A DNA stretch of 64,000 nt from Anthopleura xanthogrammica (taxonomy: Eukaryota > Cnidaria > Anthozoa > Actiniaria > Actiniidae), in contig OZ025206.1 in NCBI GenBank assembly GCA_964019055.1, positions 21,603,078-21,667,077 on the forward strand, given 5' to 3'. Shown piece by piece: positions 23,051-34,400 of this stretch (its first letter is position 1; every line of letters starts with the position of its first letter). The notes below the pieces were generated by a model, which was not told the DNA's origin, ran no database searches, and saw only the letters and a program-made list of their open reading frames with translations. The translations under genes and the position numbers were made by a program.

Positions 23051-24293
23051 ATTAACGAACATTGCTTTCACTCATGTGAAAGGGGTTTTAAGCACAAATC
23101 GTTTGTAAAGTTGAACCGGCCAAGATTACGGCATACCAATAAAAACTGATCACCAATTCTGACATTCATAGCAGGTTGAGCTTTTAATAAAAATCTTAAA
23201 CATTAATCAGAACTTTAGAAAATTTGCATGGTAGAAGTATATTCAAAACACGTTGAATTGATCTGATTTGGCCTTCTATTTATAGCGGCCACTAGAACGT
23301 GCAGCGTGCAATGTTCTACGATGGCTTGTAGCATTCTTATGTGACTAGTTTCACGGCATAAATACTAGCTGCATCAACATTGTTATCGCAGCATTTTTTC
23401 ACATGATTTTTGAATATCGAATTCATTTGAAAAACTAGATAAGCCACAGTATACTAATACTGTTAAAAAAAATAGAGCCAGAAAAATTTAGAAAAACACT
23501 TTAAAACTCAGTAGCAGAACAAATTAGCTGACCATGATGTTCATAGCGACATCTTCTTCATCCAGACGTTATCGCATAAACAATTCATATGATAGCTGTT
23601 TTGACGATCCGTCATGATAGATCAGTTGCTTTTATTTTACAAGCATTAAAATATGAAACATCAAATATAGGAATGAATATAAAACGACTTTTGAAAGCCG
23701 GAAGGATAGATAGCTATTGTTCAAAGCCGTCTAAGAAGAGTCTAAGAAGGTTTAACAATTCATGCATGGCCACTCAGTGTCAATGAAAAATGTAATACAT
23801 TAGATTTTTACAGTCATATTATTGTTATTTCTATGTGTTATTTATTTGTTATTTATCTATTTACTTTTATGTGGAAATTACACAAAAAACTAAATGGTAA
23901 TACTAGAAATACAACTAGGTATTATTCAGTGATATGTAATAAATTTTGGAAACTTCGAGGTGATTTAAAAATTCCAGATATTTTTAAATCCTTGGTCACG
24001 TCCCTTTAAATTTTTTCTTGGTTTTTCATCAGAGCATGGCCGAGTGGCGTCTTTTGATCACAATGGTTTTTTCAATGGTCATCATATATTTTTTTATTTC
24101 CTAATAATAGCTATCCCAGCTTTCTCGAAAACACTTTTAAACTCGATTGCGAAAGCGACACTTCATGGTTCGATTAGTAGCAATGTTTTGATAACCAGTA
24201 GTTTAAGCTTATAATTTCTGACTGAGCTAAGTTGATTATTTACTCCTTAAAATAAAGAAAGAGAAAAATAATATATATTTTCTAGTAGTAAGA

Positions 24294-24520
24294 GCCCGGT
24301 TGGCTCAGTTGGTTGAGCAATGGACTTTCGTGCAGAAGGTCATGCCAGGCTCGAGTCCCGGCAGCCGGACCAATACTCAGGGTCTTAAAATAACTGAGGA
24401 GAAGGGGCTACCTTTGTAGTTACATCTACAAACGTTAGACTTTCAAGTGGCTTAGATGACCACTTTAAATGGCGGTCCCGTCTCTCAACATTTCATCTTC
24501 AATTTTCGCACATTTGTGTA
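24294..24520 (+). mobile_element. tRNA-derived SINE upstream of P2
   Basis: The head contains an A-box-like TGGCTCAGTTGGTTGAGC and a B-box-like GGCTCGAGTCCC, spaced as in a tRNA gene. A non-tRNA body follows (ACTCAGGGTCTTAAAATAAC onward). A related copy in unit B (34775 onward) is interrupted by a TTAA element. The head cannot fold as a normal tRNA over its whole length, so a SINE is more likely than a working tRNA gene. Confidence 0.7.
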
Positions 24521-25027
24521 AATGTAATGCACAACTGTAGGAATCCTACTTATTTACTGAGTAATAATAATATTAATGCATTATTAATTCATCATGATTT
24601 AATACATTGCTTTTGATAATATTTTAATCAGACACTATCAAATCTTTTTCCCAAGTCCGCCAGCAAAACTCTTTCTTTGATGTCATAAGGTTCGGCTCAT
24701 GACAAGATCGACGTTTGAACTGGGTCTTAGAAATCATGTCTATTTTCCTTTTTTATTAGATAAACCAGCATAAAATTTTGTCATATGATCCTGTCCTTTT
24801 CTCGTTCGTGAGGCAATTCTAAGAATTCATCCAATATTTCAAGTTGTAAAACTAATTATTTTCCAGCGTCTTTGTTTCAAGTGTTTTTCCTTTCGCACAA
24901 AATGAGCTCAAGCAACTGTGACTAGACTTTATAAATTTTTTTAAAAATAATAAAAAATGTGAAATCATGAAGAAAGAGGGATCCACCTCCTCAGTGACAT
25001 GTCATGTTAGTGTTCCTGTTTGGATGG

Positions 25028-25110
25028 TATAAAAAGGGGTGACTTTAAGCAGCTTCATCATTGGGTTCTGACTCCTGCTGAAGACGAAACCAAAACCTAG
25101 TGCTGAAACC
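25028..25110 (+). promoter_or_regulatory. Core promoter of P2
   Basis: TATAAAAAGGGG lies 83 bases before the ATG. The conserved block GTGACTTTAAGCAGCTTCATC and the leader ACTCCTGCTGAAGACGAAAC follow. About 60 bases upstream, the conserved text GATCCACCTCCTCAGTGACA is shared with P3 and P4 and may hold activator sites. Confidence 0.8.
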
Positions 25111-28100
25111 ATGAAGATCTATCTGATCGCAGCCTTGTTCCTTGGTGCTCTTGTGGTGGCTCATTCCTTGGAGGAAGACGAAAAGGTTGAGCTCCCTGAG
25201 GTACCTGAACAACCTGAACAATCTGACGAGGGTGAGTTTTAACTTAAAAGTCGTGTCATTGTACTGTTGTCAATTCTTAACTTTAGAATGTTCGTAGAGT
25301 CATCATTTGCTGGTTTTTTTTTGTTATCATTAAGTTCTTTTTGACAAATTTAATCTGAAATAATTATTTTGTTAACACTTTGGGTCGTCTGTGCGAAAGG
25401 ATTTAATCTTATTTACGATCCAATTTGACTTGAACACTTGATCTAAATTGTTTTTCAGTCCGAATTTTCCTTGTCAAGGCTTCCATGAGCCTCACCGTTT
25501 AGCATTCCATTAGATCTCTCACCATGTCCAGTTCTAGAATTTTTCTTTGAAGTTTTCTTGTAAGTTTTTCTTACCGTGCTCACATTCCCTAGACTCTGCT
25601 GGTCCACCAGATAGCACTGAGGGGGACACCAAAGATACTTTCTTCCAAGTGAATAGTTATGTTGTTTACTTAGGCACCTTCTTGTACAAAAACCTACAGT
25701 AATAAGTACTGAACTATATAAAATGAATCCAAATTACCCGTAAGATATTTTTAATGTTGTTAGACATGGCTGATTCGCCAGACGGCACCGAGGGAGACAT
25801 GGAAGCCGGTACGTACTTTCATTCATTAGTAACGCGTGATACAGCTATTCTTCATTTTTTCCCCAATTATTTTCCCTTTAAATTTTCCTTTCGACTTTTT
25901 TTTATTTTTATTCTATTCTTTTTCTATTCTATTCCATTCTATTCCATTGCATTCCATTCCGTTCCATTCCGTTCCATTCCGTTCCATTCCGTTCCATTCC
26001 GTTCCATTCCGTTCCATTCCGTTCCATTCCGTTCCATTCCGTTCCATTCCGTTCCATTCCGTTCCATTCCGTTCCATTCCGTTCCATTCCATTCTTTTCT
26101 TTTCTCTTTAGTCTTTTGATTTGGCTCTCGTCAATCAAATGCTCACTGCTTTTGAATCTAATTCGAATATCTTTTTTCTTTTTAAACCAGATACAAGCGA
26201 CGAAGAATTGACCAAGAGGCGAATGATGAGGAACATTCTTAGTTCCTACAGCTGTCGTCTGCTTCATAGACGAAGGTTATGTAAATACTCCTTCATAAGA
26301 AACCTTTGCCTAGCTACCTGCACAGGTTGGTATATGATTCAAATTTATCACAGTTGATTCAATATTACTGTGGTGTCTAGTTCTGAACGGTCATTACTAT
26401 TATCTAGCTTTGATTACTTACTTATAACTAAGGTCGAGCTGTAAAACTTCACTTCGTACGCATTGAAAACAGTGGAAAATAATGCGGTCTTCTTTTATTT
26501 CTATTTCTATTTGTTTGTTTATTTTTTTGATTAGAGAGGGATAGAAGATAAGATTTAGGATATCTAAGATAGTTCAATATACGGTAATTTTCATACTTGA
26601 TTATATTAAAACTAAGATCAATAAGATATTAGGCCTTTTAAGGCGAATTAAGTCTTATTTACCTATCAATGCTAGGATAACATTTTTTAATAGTTTCGTA
26701 TTATCACTGTTTGATTACGGTGATAGTGTGGGGGGACAGAGGTAATGTAAAGTTAATGTCTGAGCTTCCGGTGCTCCAAAACAAGGCAGCACGAATTATA
26801 TTAGACTTACCCCCTCGAGCCTCTGCTAGCGAGGCTCTAGAGAAACTCTCATGGAAAAAATTAGATCAAAGGAGGGCTGAACATCGTGCTATTTTCTTGT
26901 ATAAATGTCATAATAACTTACTAGAACATACGTTAGAATACAAGTTAAATAAGGATTTCCATCAATATAATACTAGAAATAGGAATAATGTTCGCAAGTC
27001 ACAAGCTCGCACTAGGTGGGGCCATTGGACAACACTTAGTTTTGCTGCCATTGTATGGAATAAGATCTGCATCACTATACGTGAGGCTGCTAGTTTAACA
27101 ATTTTTAAGAAACGAATTTCTAAGCTTAACTTAGTTATATGATGATTATATTAGTGATATTTTTTATATATACTACATATTTAACTGTATTTTTTACATT
27201 TTTTGAATCTAGTTTATAGTTTTTTATACTTTTATATTTAGATATTTAGATTGTTAAGTTTTATATTTCTTTTTATTTATGTTAGGACCCTTCTGTAAAT
27301 CACCTTAACCGGTGAAGGTGGTATCCTCATTAAACATTATTATTATTACTTTTTATTGTATATCTTATGATATATATAGAGATTACTTCATGGAAAGTGC
27401 GCGCGTACGGTTTTTATTCACGAGTTGTGAAGTATCATAAAACGAACAAGCGAGTCTTCGAGCGCGTGAGTTTTATGATACGAAACAACGAGTGAATAAA
27501 AACTGTACAAAGCACTTTCCATGGTGTTTTCTTTTTATTATATTCATACCGAGATTTTCAATTTGGTTTGAATTAGAGACTATTTTAGTTTACAAAGTTT
27601 GTAAACAAAGCTCAGTTTCCAAACTAAAAATTATATTGCAATAATTCTTTATTTTACAACGCTGTTTTACAAGCATAATAAAAACTTATTCTTATTAAAT
27701 TCTAATTCGGTTTCTAAGTTTAATCTTTTCAACTTCTAGACTTTTAGTTTACACTAAAAATGATTGCGAAAGCTTACCGAAGTTTCTGTCGCCTTCTTAC
27801 ACGACAAAGCTGCCTTTCAATTCCTCGTTGTTGTTTAATACATTTTTAAGAGCTTTTCCACGAGATTTACACCTCGGTCAGCTTTTCCTCCGCTCTACTA
27901 TTGGTATTTCATCGATTTTCTCTTTGGTTTCGTCGTCTAAATTATATTTTCATCCATGTTTTGAACTCAAACTTTCTAGTTTAGGTCTCACCGAATTGAA
28001 GTCGTCTTCTTACAAAAGCAACTGAAGCTGACTTTCCTTGTTGTTGTTCAAGTTTTCAGTACTTTTAAAGAACTTTTCCAATAGATTTACATCTCAGGCA

Positions 28101-29835
28101 GCTTTTTCTCCGCTTTACTATAGGTAATTCATCGATTTTCTCTTTGGTTTTGTCGTCTAAAATATAGTTTCATTCATGTTTTGAAATAAAAACTTTCTAG
28201 TTTAGTCGAAAGTCTCACACGAAAGAGCAGTGGAGCCCGTTGCTGCCGGCTTCTGATTAGACGTATCGTTTTTCTCACACGTGAAGAAAAGCCGTACGTG
28301 GCTTCTGATTGGACGTATCGTTTTTCTCACACGTGAAAAAGCGATACGCGCATTGTGATTGGTTGGGAAAAGTGAACGAACGAAAATTTATTACACAGGA
28401 TTTTACTGAGTAAATCTCTGTATGTATATAATAAATAGAGATTACTTCATGGAAAGTGCGCGCGTACGGTTTTTATTCACGAGTTGTGAAGTATCATAAA
28501 ACGAACAAGCGAGTCTTCGAGCGCGTGAGTTTTATGATACGAAACAACGAGTGAATAAAAACTGTACAAAGCACTTTCCATGGTGTTTTCTTTTTATTAT
28601 ATTCATACCGAGATTTTCAATTTGGTTTGAATTAGAGACTATTTTAGTTTACAAAGTTTGTAAACAAAGCTCAGTTTGCAAACTAAAAATTGTATTGCAA
28701 TAATTCTTTATTTTACAACGCTGTTTTACAAGCATAATAAAAACTTATTCTTATTAACTTCTAATTCGGTTTCTAAGTTTAATCTTTTCTACTTCTAGGC
28801 TTTTAGTTTACACCATAAATGATTGCGAAAGCTTACCGAAGTTTCTGTCGCCTTCTTACACGACAAAGCTGCCTTTCAATTCCTCGTTGTTGTTTAATAC
28901 ATTTTTAAGAACTTTTCCACGAGATTTACATCTCGGTCAGCTTTTCCTCTGCTCTACTATTGGTATTTCATCGATTTTCTCTTTGGTTTCGTCGTCTAAG
29001 TTATATTTTCATCCATGTTTTGAACTCAAACTTTCTAGTTTAGGTCTCACCGAATTGAAGTCGTCTTCTTACAAAAGCAACTGAAGCTGACTTTCTTGTT
29101 GTTGTTTAAGTTTTCAGTACTTTTAAAGAACTTTTACAATAGATTTACATCTCAGGCAGCTTTTTCTCCGCTTTACTATAGGTAATCCATCGATTTTCTC
29201 TTTGGTTTGTCGTCTAAAATATAGTTTCATTCATGTTTTGAAATAAAAACTTTCTAGTTTAGTCGAAAGTCTCACACGAAAGAGCAGTGGAGCCCGTTGC
29301 TGCCGGCTTCTGATTGGACGTATCGTTTTTCTCACGCGTGAAGAAAAGCCGTACGTGGCTTCTGATTGGACGTATCGTTTTTCTCACACGTGAAAAAGCG
29401 ATACGCGCATTGTGATTGGTTGGGAAAAGTGAACGAACGAACATTTATTACACAGGATTTTACTGAGTAAATCTCGGTATGTATATAATAAATATATATA
29501 CATATATAGGAAGTATGTGTTTCGATTTTTCCGTAGTACAGTGCTCGATACATAAAAGTAGAGCGGAATATAAATATTAAGATAAGAAAAACAAAGAGAC
29601 TACACTTTCATCCCGACAAGCCTGTTTCGTGATTAATTCACTCTTCAGGGGATTTTAACATTAAAATCCCCAGAAGAGTCCCCTGTTTTTCTTATCTTAA
29701 TATTTTTATACATATATATATATATATATTTAATGATTCTTAGGAGGGTCACAGCCACACACATTATTATCATTATCATTATCATTATTATTGTTACTAT
29801 TATTGTTTTTGTTTTTGTTAGTTATTATAATTATC

Positions 29836-29867
<32 letters not shown>

Positions 29868-30100
29868 CATCATTATTATTATTATTTTTATTATTATTAT
29901 CATCATTATTATTATTATTATCATTATTATTATTATCATCATCATTATTATTATTATCATCACTATTATTATTATTAATATAATTATTAATATTAATATT
30001 ATTATTATTTTATTTTTATTTTCATAATAACCACTTTTTATTGAATCCATATTTAATAATAATAAAAATCTCAATGCTTTTACAAAATATAAGAAACATG

Positions 30101-30141
<41 letters not shown>

Positions 30142-31182
30142 GTAATTTTAGCATTTTTGTAATAATTTTTTTATTATAATCTCAGTGCACGTGTGCAGGG
30201 ATAAACTCTCCCGCATCAGCTGCCATAAGATGAAGCATACCTTCCACCGGTGCCGTACTCCCTTTGGCCGCTTCTTTTGTGCACAAACATGTGGATCATG
30301 TAGTGAGTAATGATTTATGATTTAATATAGCGCTCTTTCTGAGTAACAATATTATCAAAGGCCTTATATCATGAGTAGTGGTTAGCATGAAGGGTAGAAA
30401 CTGAAGGTGGTCGTTGCCAGGATTTCTTTTAGTCCTCAGTGGTCTCCGAAAATTGAATGACGCAGACCTCCCGTCGGCGAACCAATACCTTGCGAGACCC
30501 ATTAAACACAGAAGCTCAATTCCATTAGTAAGCAGCTTTCCCCCTATCAATAATGTTTAATGAACGAAGGCTCTTGAGCCACCAAGAGGTAGCCGGCGCA
30601 AAACTATTAAATACGGAAAGGCGAGCTGGGCTATAATATCTGGCAATGAATTTCAAGTCCAAATTTGACAAATATTTCCATGACGTTAAGAATCAAGCAT
30701 GAGGGTGTCATTATTTTATTCGCCTATTGTAGTCCCTTTGTGATTATTTCATTCTGGGTCATAAGATGAGTTCAAACTTGAGCATTGTTATTGTTTTATA
30801 ACTTCCTCCAGATGATGGGTGCCGAAACTATGCTGTTTTAAACCAATTGAACCGAAGACAATCCAGACCCAGGGAAAACGTACTGTTGTGCGACAAGAGT
30901 GGTTTTGCCACCCGCTGGTATCGATTCACGGGTCTTGCTGGAAACAGAATGCCAACCCGTGCTCCACCTAAGAATCGCTGTGGTACTCATGCTCCTGGTT
31001 GGATGGTGGGCAGTTATCCTCGACGTAGATACCAGGTTGTCCGTCGCAAAGTTTGTTATCACTGGGGAAGAAACAAGTGCACATGGAGCAACTACATCAA
31101 AGTCAAGAATTGCGGTGCATACTTTGTGTTCTACCTTCGCCCTACTCCAGTCTGTAGTCTCCGTTACTGTGGAAACTCATAA
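25111..31182 (+). CDS. P2: secreted ShKT-like/D8C modular protein
   Basis: Five coding exons give about 262 residues: 25111-25231, 25764-25808, 26191-26325, 30186-30302 and 30812-31182. Exon 1 encodes a signal peptide ([19 protein letters not shown]) and an acidic start. Exon 2 is a 15-residue acidic linker. Exon 3 has the cleavage site LTKRR and a basic segment with C-x8-C-x8-C-x3-C. Exon 4 has a six-cysteine ShKT-like pattern, C-x8-C-x9-C-x8-C-x3-C-x2-C, ending CAQTCGSC. Exon 5 is a D8C domain with eight cysteines and the hallmarks [21 protein letters not shown] and WSNYI. All introns are phase 1. A 3'UTR intron (GTAAGT at 31190, acceptor ending 31467) and AATAAA at 31774 follow. It is probably secreted and processed. 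A defence role is inferred from the anionic-pro, cationic-peptide layout. The donor of exon 3 (GTTGGT) is weak. Confidence 0.8.
25592..25634 (+). pseudogene. Decayed duplicate of exon 2 in P2 intron 1
   Basis: After a CCCTAG acceptor, the sequence ACTCTGCTGGTCCACCAGAT parallels exon 2 (GGTCCACCAGATAGCACTGAGGG against TCGCCAGACGGCACCGAGGG), but the donor reads AAAGATAC and has no GT. Matching relics occur at about 36079 (P3) and 55357 (P4), where the frame is also damaged. It appears to be an old tandem exon duplication that lost its donor. Confidence 0.6.
25937..26092. repeat. Decanucleotide array (GTTCCATTCC)n in P2 intron 2
   Basis: About 14 near-perfect units of alternating GTTCC and ATTCC follow a short degenerate lead. 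The basic motif, ATTCC, is shared with the P3 intron 2 array. The open frames across it are repeat artefacts. Confidence 0.97.
26600..27345 (+). mobile_element. Non-LTR retrotransposon (LINE) 3' fragment
   Basis: The C-terminal end of a reverse-transcriptase polyprotein is readable. It has LQNKAARIIL, a block with LDQRRAEHRAIFLYKCHNNL, then YNTRNRNN, a Trp-containing block and FKKRISKLNLV before TGA at 27140. This is the usual tail of CR1/L2-like elements. A frameshift near 26730 separates it from the upstream SYLPINARITFFNSFVLSLFDYG segment. The 3' end is CCTCATTAAACATTATTATT. The 5' part is missing, so it is a dead fragment. A cut version lies in P3 intron 3. Confidence 0.85.
27375..29490. 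repeat. Two tandem copies of a 1.06 kb unit in P2 intron 3
   Basis: Units 27379-28436 and 28438-29490 begin with AGAGATTACTTCATGGAAAG and are nearly identical. Each starts with a hairpin (TACGGTTTTTATTCACGAG paired with CGAGTGAATAAAAACTGTA) and ends with a doubled GTATCGTTTTTCTCACACG. The block is absent at the matching place in P3 (50572), so it was inserted after that split. Short open frames in it are not supported as genes. Confidence 0.88.
29570..29710. mobile_element. Hairpin MITE with AATATTAAGATAAG ends
   Basis: The ends AATATTAAGATAAGAAAAACA and GTTTTTCTTATCTTAATATT are inverted repeats, and the centre (TTCAGGGGATTTTAACATTA) folds on itself. A second copy lies at the same position in unit B (about 50658-50788), so insertion came before that duplication. 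Confidence 0.8.
29757..30020. repeat. Trinucleotide microsatellite (ATT/ATC)n
   Basis: This is a long imperfect run of ATT, ATC and ATA triplets, with a shorter pure ATT run at about 30100-30140. A related, rearranged run lies at 50815-51050 in unit B. The open frames (runs of Ile, Tyr or His) are artefacts. Confidence 0.95.
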
Positions 31183-31839
31183 ACAAACAGTAAGTGCGAT
31201 AGAAAATATTCATGTGTTCTTTCTCGCAGCGTGTCCCAGTTTTTTCATAAACCAAATCAACCTGGGGGTAATGTTTTCATATTCCAGATCACGTGTCATT
31301 CCCCTGAGAAGCTCAATTTGATTTTTTACTTGTTTATGACCGGTTGCCATGTTTTTTTGTTTTTTTAAATAGAAGAGTTTGAGGAACATTATCTGCACTA
31401 TGTTTATTCACAATTTTACAGCACTTACAAATTATCACTCAATCAAGAATGTTTTCTTTCTTTGCAGAGACTCGGTTTTGGAAACTGGACAAGCAATCAA
31501 CACATGGACATTCTAGTGAATAATTTTTAAGATAATAAGCAAAGCAACCCAACTCTTTCCTCCCCTAGCGACTATAAGATAAGCTCCCACTTCGTGGTTT
31601 CCGTGTGACTCCATAGCCGCCATATTGGATGAATTCAGCAAAGGATTTCTTTTTTAATTTCTATTGTTATGTTATCCAACCTTGCGTCCATGTTTTGTCA
31701 CCTCGTTCTCCTGAATAATGATTCAAACCAAATGTAATTAAGTTCAATTGAAAAGTTTTTTTTACTTCCCTTGAATAAAGATAATTTTGATTTTTGAGAT
31801 TTTTAAGATGACTAGTCTTCTTGGTTATATACCAAGCAC

Positions 31840-32295
31840 CACAGGGAACCCGGCTCAAGCATTATACGTAGGCTTTTTAAATATGTATTTGTTTAAATTT
31901 GTTAACGGGTTCCCTGTATCTTTAGCTCAATGAAAAAGATCGTACAAATGTCGCGGGTTACCTCAACGGCCGTAAAACTTCTGTTGGATAGGTCTCAGCG
32001 GCCATAATCATTCTTTAACCGGATAGCGGATTAACAATAAAAAATAGGGTAACGCACACGTTTAATAACAGTGAAATACTTGACTGTTACTAAATGAATG
32101 CGTTACGCTATTTTGAATCTTAATCCGCTATCTGGTTACAGAATGATTATGGCCGTTGAGGTCTCATTTTACACCACAGGAAACCCGCGACATTTGTACG
32201 ATATTTTTCATTGAGCTAAAGACACAGGGAACCCGTTAATAAATTAAAGAAATACATATTTAAAAAGCCTACGTACTTGAGCCGGGTTCCCTGTG
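31840..32295. mobile_element. MITE with CACAGGGAACCCGG ends, unit A copy
   Basis: Terminal inverted repeats of roughly 200 bases start CACAGGGAACCCGGCTCAAG and end CTTGAGCCGGGTTCCCTGTG. A 7-base direct repeat, CAAGCAC, flanks the element (31833-31839 and 32296-32302). The same site in unit C (about 59352-59362) reads ATACAAAGCACTTGAC with no insertion. There is no coding content. Confidence 0.88.
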
Positions 32296-33350
32296 CAAGC
32301 ACTTGACATTTGACAAACACTAACTAACAGAGCTGTTAAGTTGTGACGTATTTCCGGGTGGCATTCATAGCAAGTTGAGCTCTTAAATTAAAATCAGACA
32401 TTTAAAAAGTTAAACAGACTTTTAGAAAATTTTGCATGGTAGAAGTATATTAAAAACACGTTGATTTGACCTGATTTGGCCTTCTATTTATAGCGGCCAC
32501 TAGAACGTGCAGCGTGGAATGTTCTACGATGGCTTGTAGTATTCTTATGTGACTAGTTTCACGGCATAAATACTAACTGCATCAACATTGTTATCGCAGC
32601 ATTTTTTCACTTGATTTTTGAAATCAAATTCCATTAAAAAACTACATAAGCCACAATATACTAATACTGTTAAAACAAATAGAGCCAGAAAAATTTAGAA
32701 AAACCTTTTAAAACTCAGTAGCAGAACAAATTAGCTGACCATGATGTTCATAGCGACACTTCTTCATCCAGACGTTATCGCATAAACAATTCATATGATA
32801 GCTGTTTTGACGATCCGTCATGATAGATCAGTTGCTTTTATTTTACAAGCATTAAAATATGAAACATCAAATATAGGAATGAATATTAAACGACTTTTGA
32901 AAGCCGGAAAGATAGATAGCTATTGTTCAAAGCCGTCTAAGAAGAGTCTAAGAAGGTTTAACAATTCATGCATGGCCACTCAGTGTCAATGAACAATGTA
33001 ATAGATTTTTCCAGTCATATTATTGTTATTCCTATTTTGTTATTTGTTATTCATTCATTTACTTTTATGTGGAAATTACACAAAAGATACTAAAATGTAG
33101 TAGTGAAATTATAATTAGTTATTATTGATATGTAATAAATTTTGGATGGCCATTTGCATGGCCACTCAGTGTCAATGAACAATGTAATACATTAGATTTT
33201 TCCAGTCATATTATTGTTATTTCTATGTGTTATTTATTTGTTATTTATCTATTTACTTATATGTGGAAATTATGTTCAAAAGACTAAATGGTAATACTAG
33301 AAATACAACTAGTTATTATTCAGTGATATGTAATAAATTTTGGAAACTTC

Positions 33351-34400
33351 AAGTACTGTTTAATAAACGAGCAGGAGTGTTTTATCAGGTTTAAAACCAC
33401 GAGGCGAAGCCGAGTGGTTTTAGACCTGATAAAACACGATCTGCGAGTTTAATGAACGACTTCAAAAATTCATGTTGGAATGAGACTCTTTTTCCCCCAT
33501 GGGGTCATTGCTGTTTTATATACTGTCATTATTTTAAACTTAAAAGTTTCCGGAATCTGCATTTGTAACAATAGATGTGCAAATGACTCTGTCGAGCATT
33601 TCAAGTTCATTGCCATTTTAAAAAATTGAACACAGTTAACATGCCACCAAAAAGACAATTTCGGAAGCCAAAAACGGCAGACGAAGAAAAAATCTACGGG
33701 GGAGCTTTGTACCTAGATCTACTAAATATGTCAACAAATGGGCGTTTAAAATATTTTCAACATGGCAAAGTTTACGAATGAACAAGAATTCCTGTTTAGA
33801 AGAACGAAGTTTTGTGGTGGATATCACAAAAGTGCAGAGCTTGGACACAAACATAATCAACCTGAACGCGGAGTCTTTGGATTTTTGGCTCGTGAAGTTT
33901 ATTGAGGAAGTTTTTAAGGAAGATCGACAACGATATTTCGTATTCAATAACTGTACTATTATTCTTGCAAACACAAAACCAGATAATTAATTTCTTTAAA
34001 AAACTTTACAAATGCATGTGTGTTATACAATACTTAGCTATTAGAGGGTCCTTTTTCATGATGTGCTTCTCTTAGTACTCTCTTGGCCCTTTATCAGTAC
34101 ACGCATATCATAATATAAAGATTTTGAAATCTTTATATAAAGATTTTGAAATATTTATAAAGGACCAATAGAGTACAACAGCATGTCACGAATAAGGGCC
34201 CTGAATAACGAATAAATAATTAGCATGATTATTTGCTGTATCGTTATTCATTCAACCCCGCTTTTCCCTGGGGCCGAAATCAAATCCCTCCCCGGGCTTT
34301 AAGAATGTTGAGCTATTATCAGGTATAAAATAGCATGCACGTGACGGAATTCTCTTATTTTATTGGACCAAATGCTCATTAATTATTCATGAATTTTTGA
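33351..34400. mobile_element. Insertion private to unit B, with inverted CTTCAAAAATTCATG motifs
   Basis: Compared with units A and C, about 1.05 kb is added here. It starts with a hairpin (GTTTTATCAGGTTTAAAACC paired with GGTTTTAGACCTGATAAAAC). CTTCAAAAATTCATG at 33461 pairs with CATGAATTTTTGAAG at the right end. It contains the Crypton-like fragment below. The exact ends and superfamily are uncertain. Confidence 0.65.
33641..33990 (+). pseudogene. Crypton/DUF3504-like protein fragment
   Basis: An open frame starts MPPKRQFRKPKTADEEK and stops at 33779. It continues, after a -1 shift, as a 70-residue frame with AESLDFWLVKFIEEVFKED. The phrase 'S-L-x-FWL-x-KF-x-x-EV-x-K' is characteristic of the N-terminal region of Crypton-derived and ZMYM/DUF3504 proteins in cnidarian genomes, from family knowledge. 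The recombinase catalytic region is absent. It is a captured or decayed fragment, not a working gene. Confidence 0.55.

Larger units (their letters stand above)
23160..32340. repeat. Gene-containing tandem unit A (carries P2)
   Basis: The intergenic block that starts with CATTCATAGCAGGTTGAGC (23167) and leads through the promoter, exons and 3' flank of P2 is repeated as unit B (about 32360-53060) and unit C (from about 53080). The units stay alignable in both spacer and gene, so whole gene-plus-spacer blocks were duplicated. Differences are mostly private insertions. Confidence 0.75.

Noticed and set aside
23589..23786. 65-codon frame upstream of P2, repeated at 32795 upstream of P3
   Set aside because: The unit C copy (53409 onward) has indels that break the frame, no ATG-proximal signal is conserved, and the region is duplicated spacer DNA.
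25929..26267. Met/Glu/Trp/Asn-rich repeat proteins in the P2 and P3 intron 2 arrays
   Set aside because: They are products of the ATTCC-type repeats, with no start context, domain or conservation beyond the repeat.
27420..29470. CRISPR-like repeats from doubled GTATCGTTTTTCTCAC segments
   Set aside because: There are only two copies per unit, spacers are not unique, and the genome is eukaryotic. They belong to a tandem transposon-like unit.
29730..30074. Ile-, Tyr- or His-rich open frames near 29.8-30.0 kb and 50.9-51.1 kb
   Set aside because: They are translations of ATT/ATC triplet runs.
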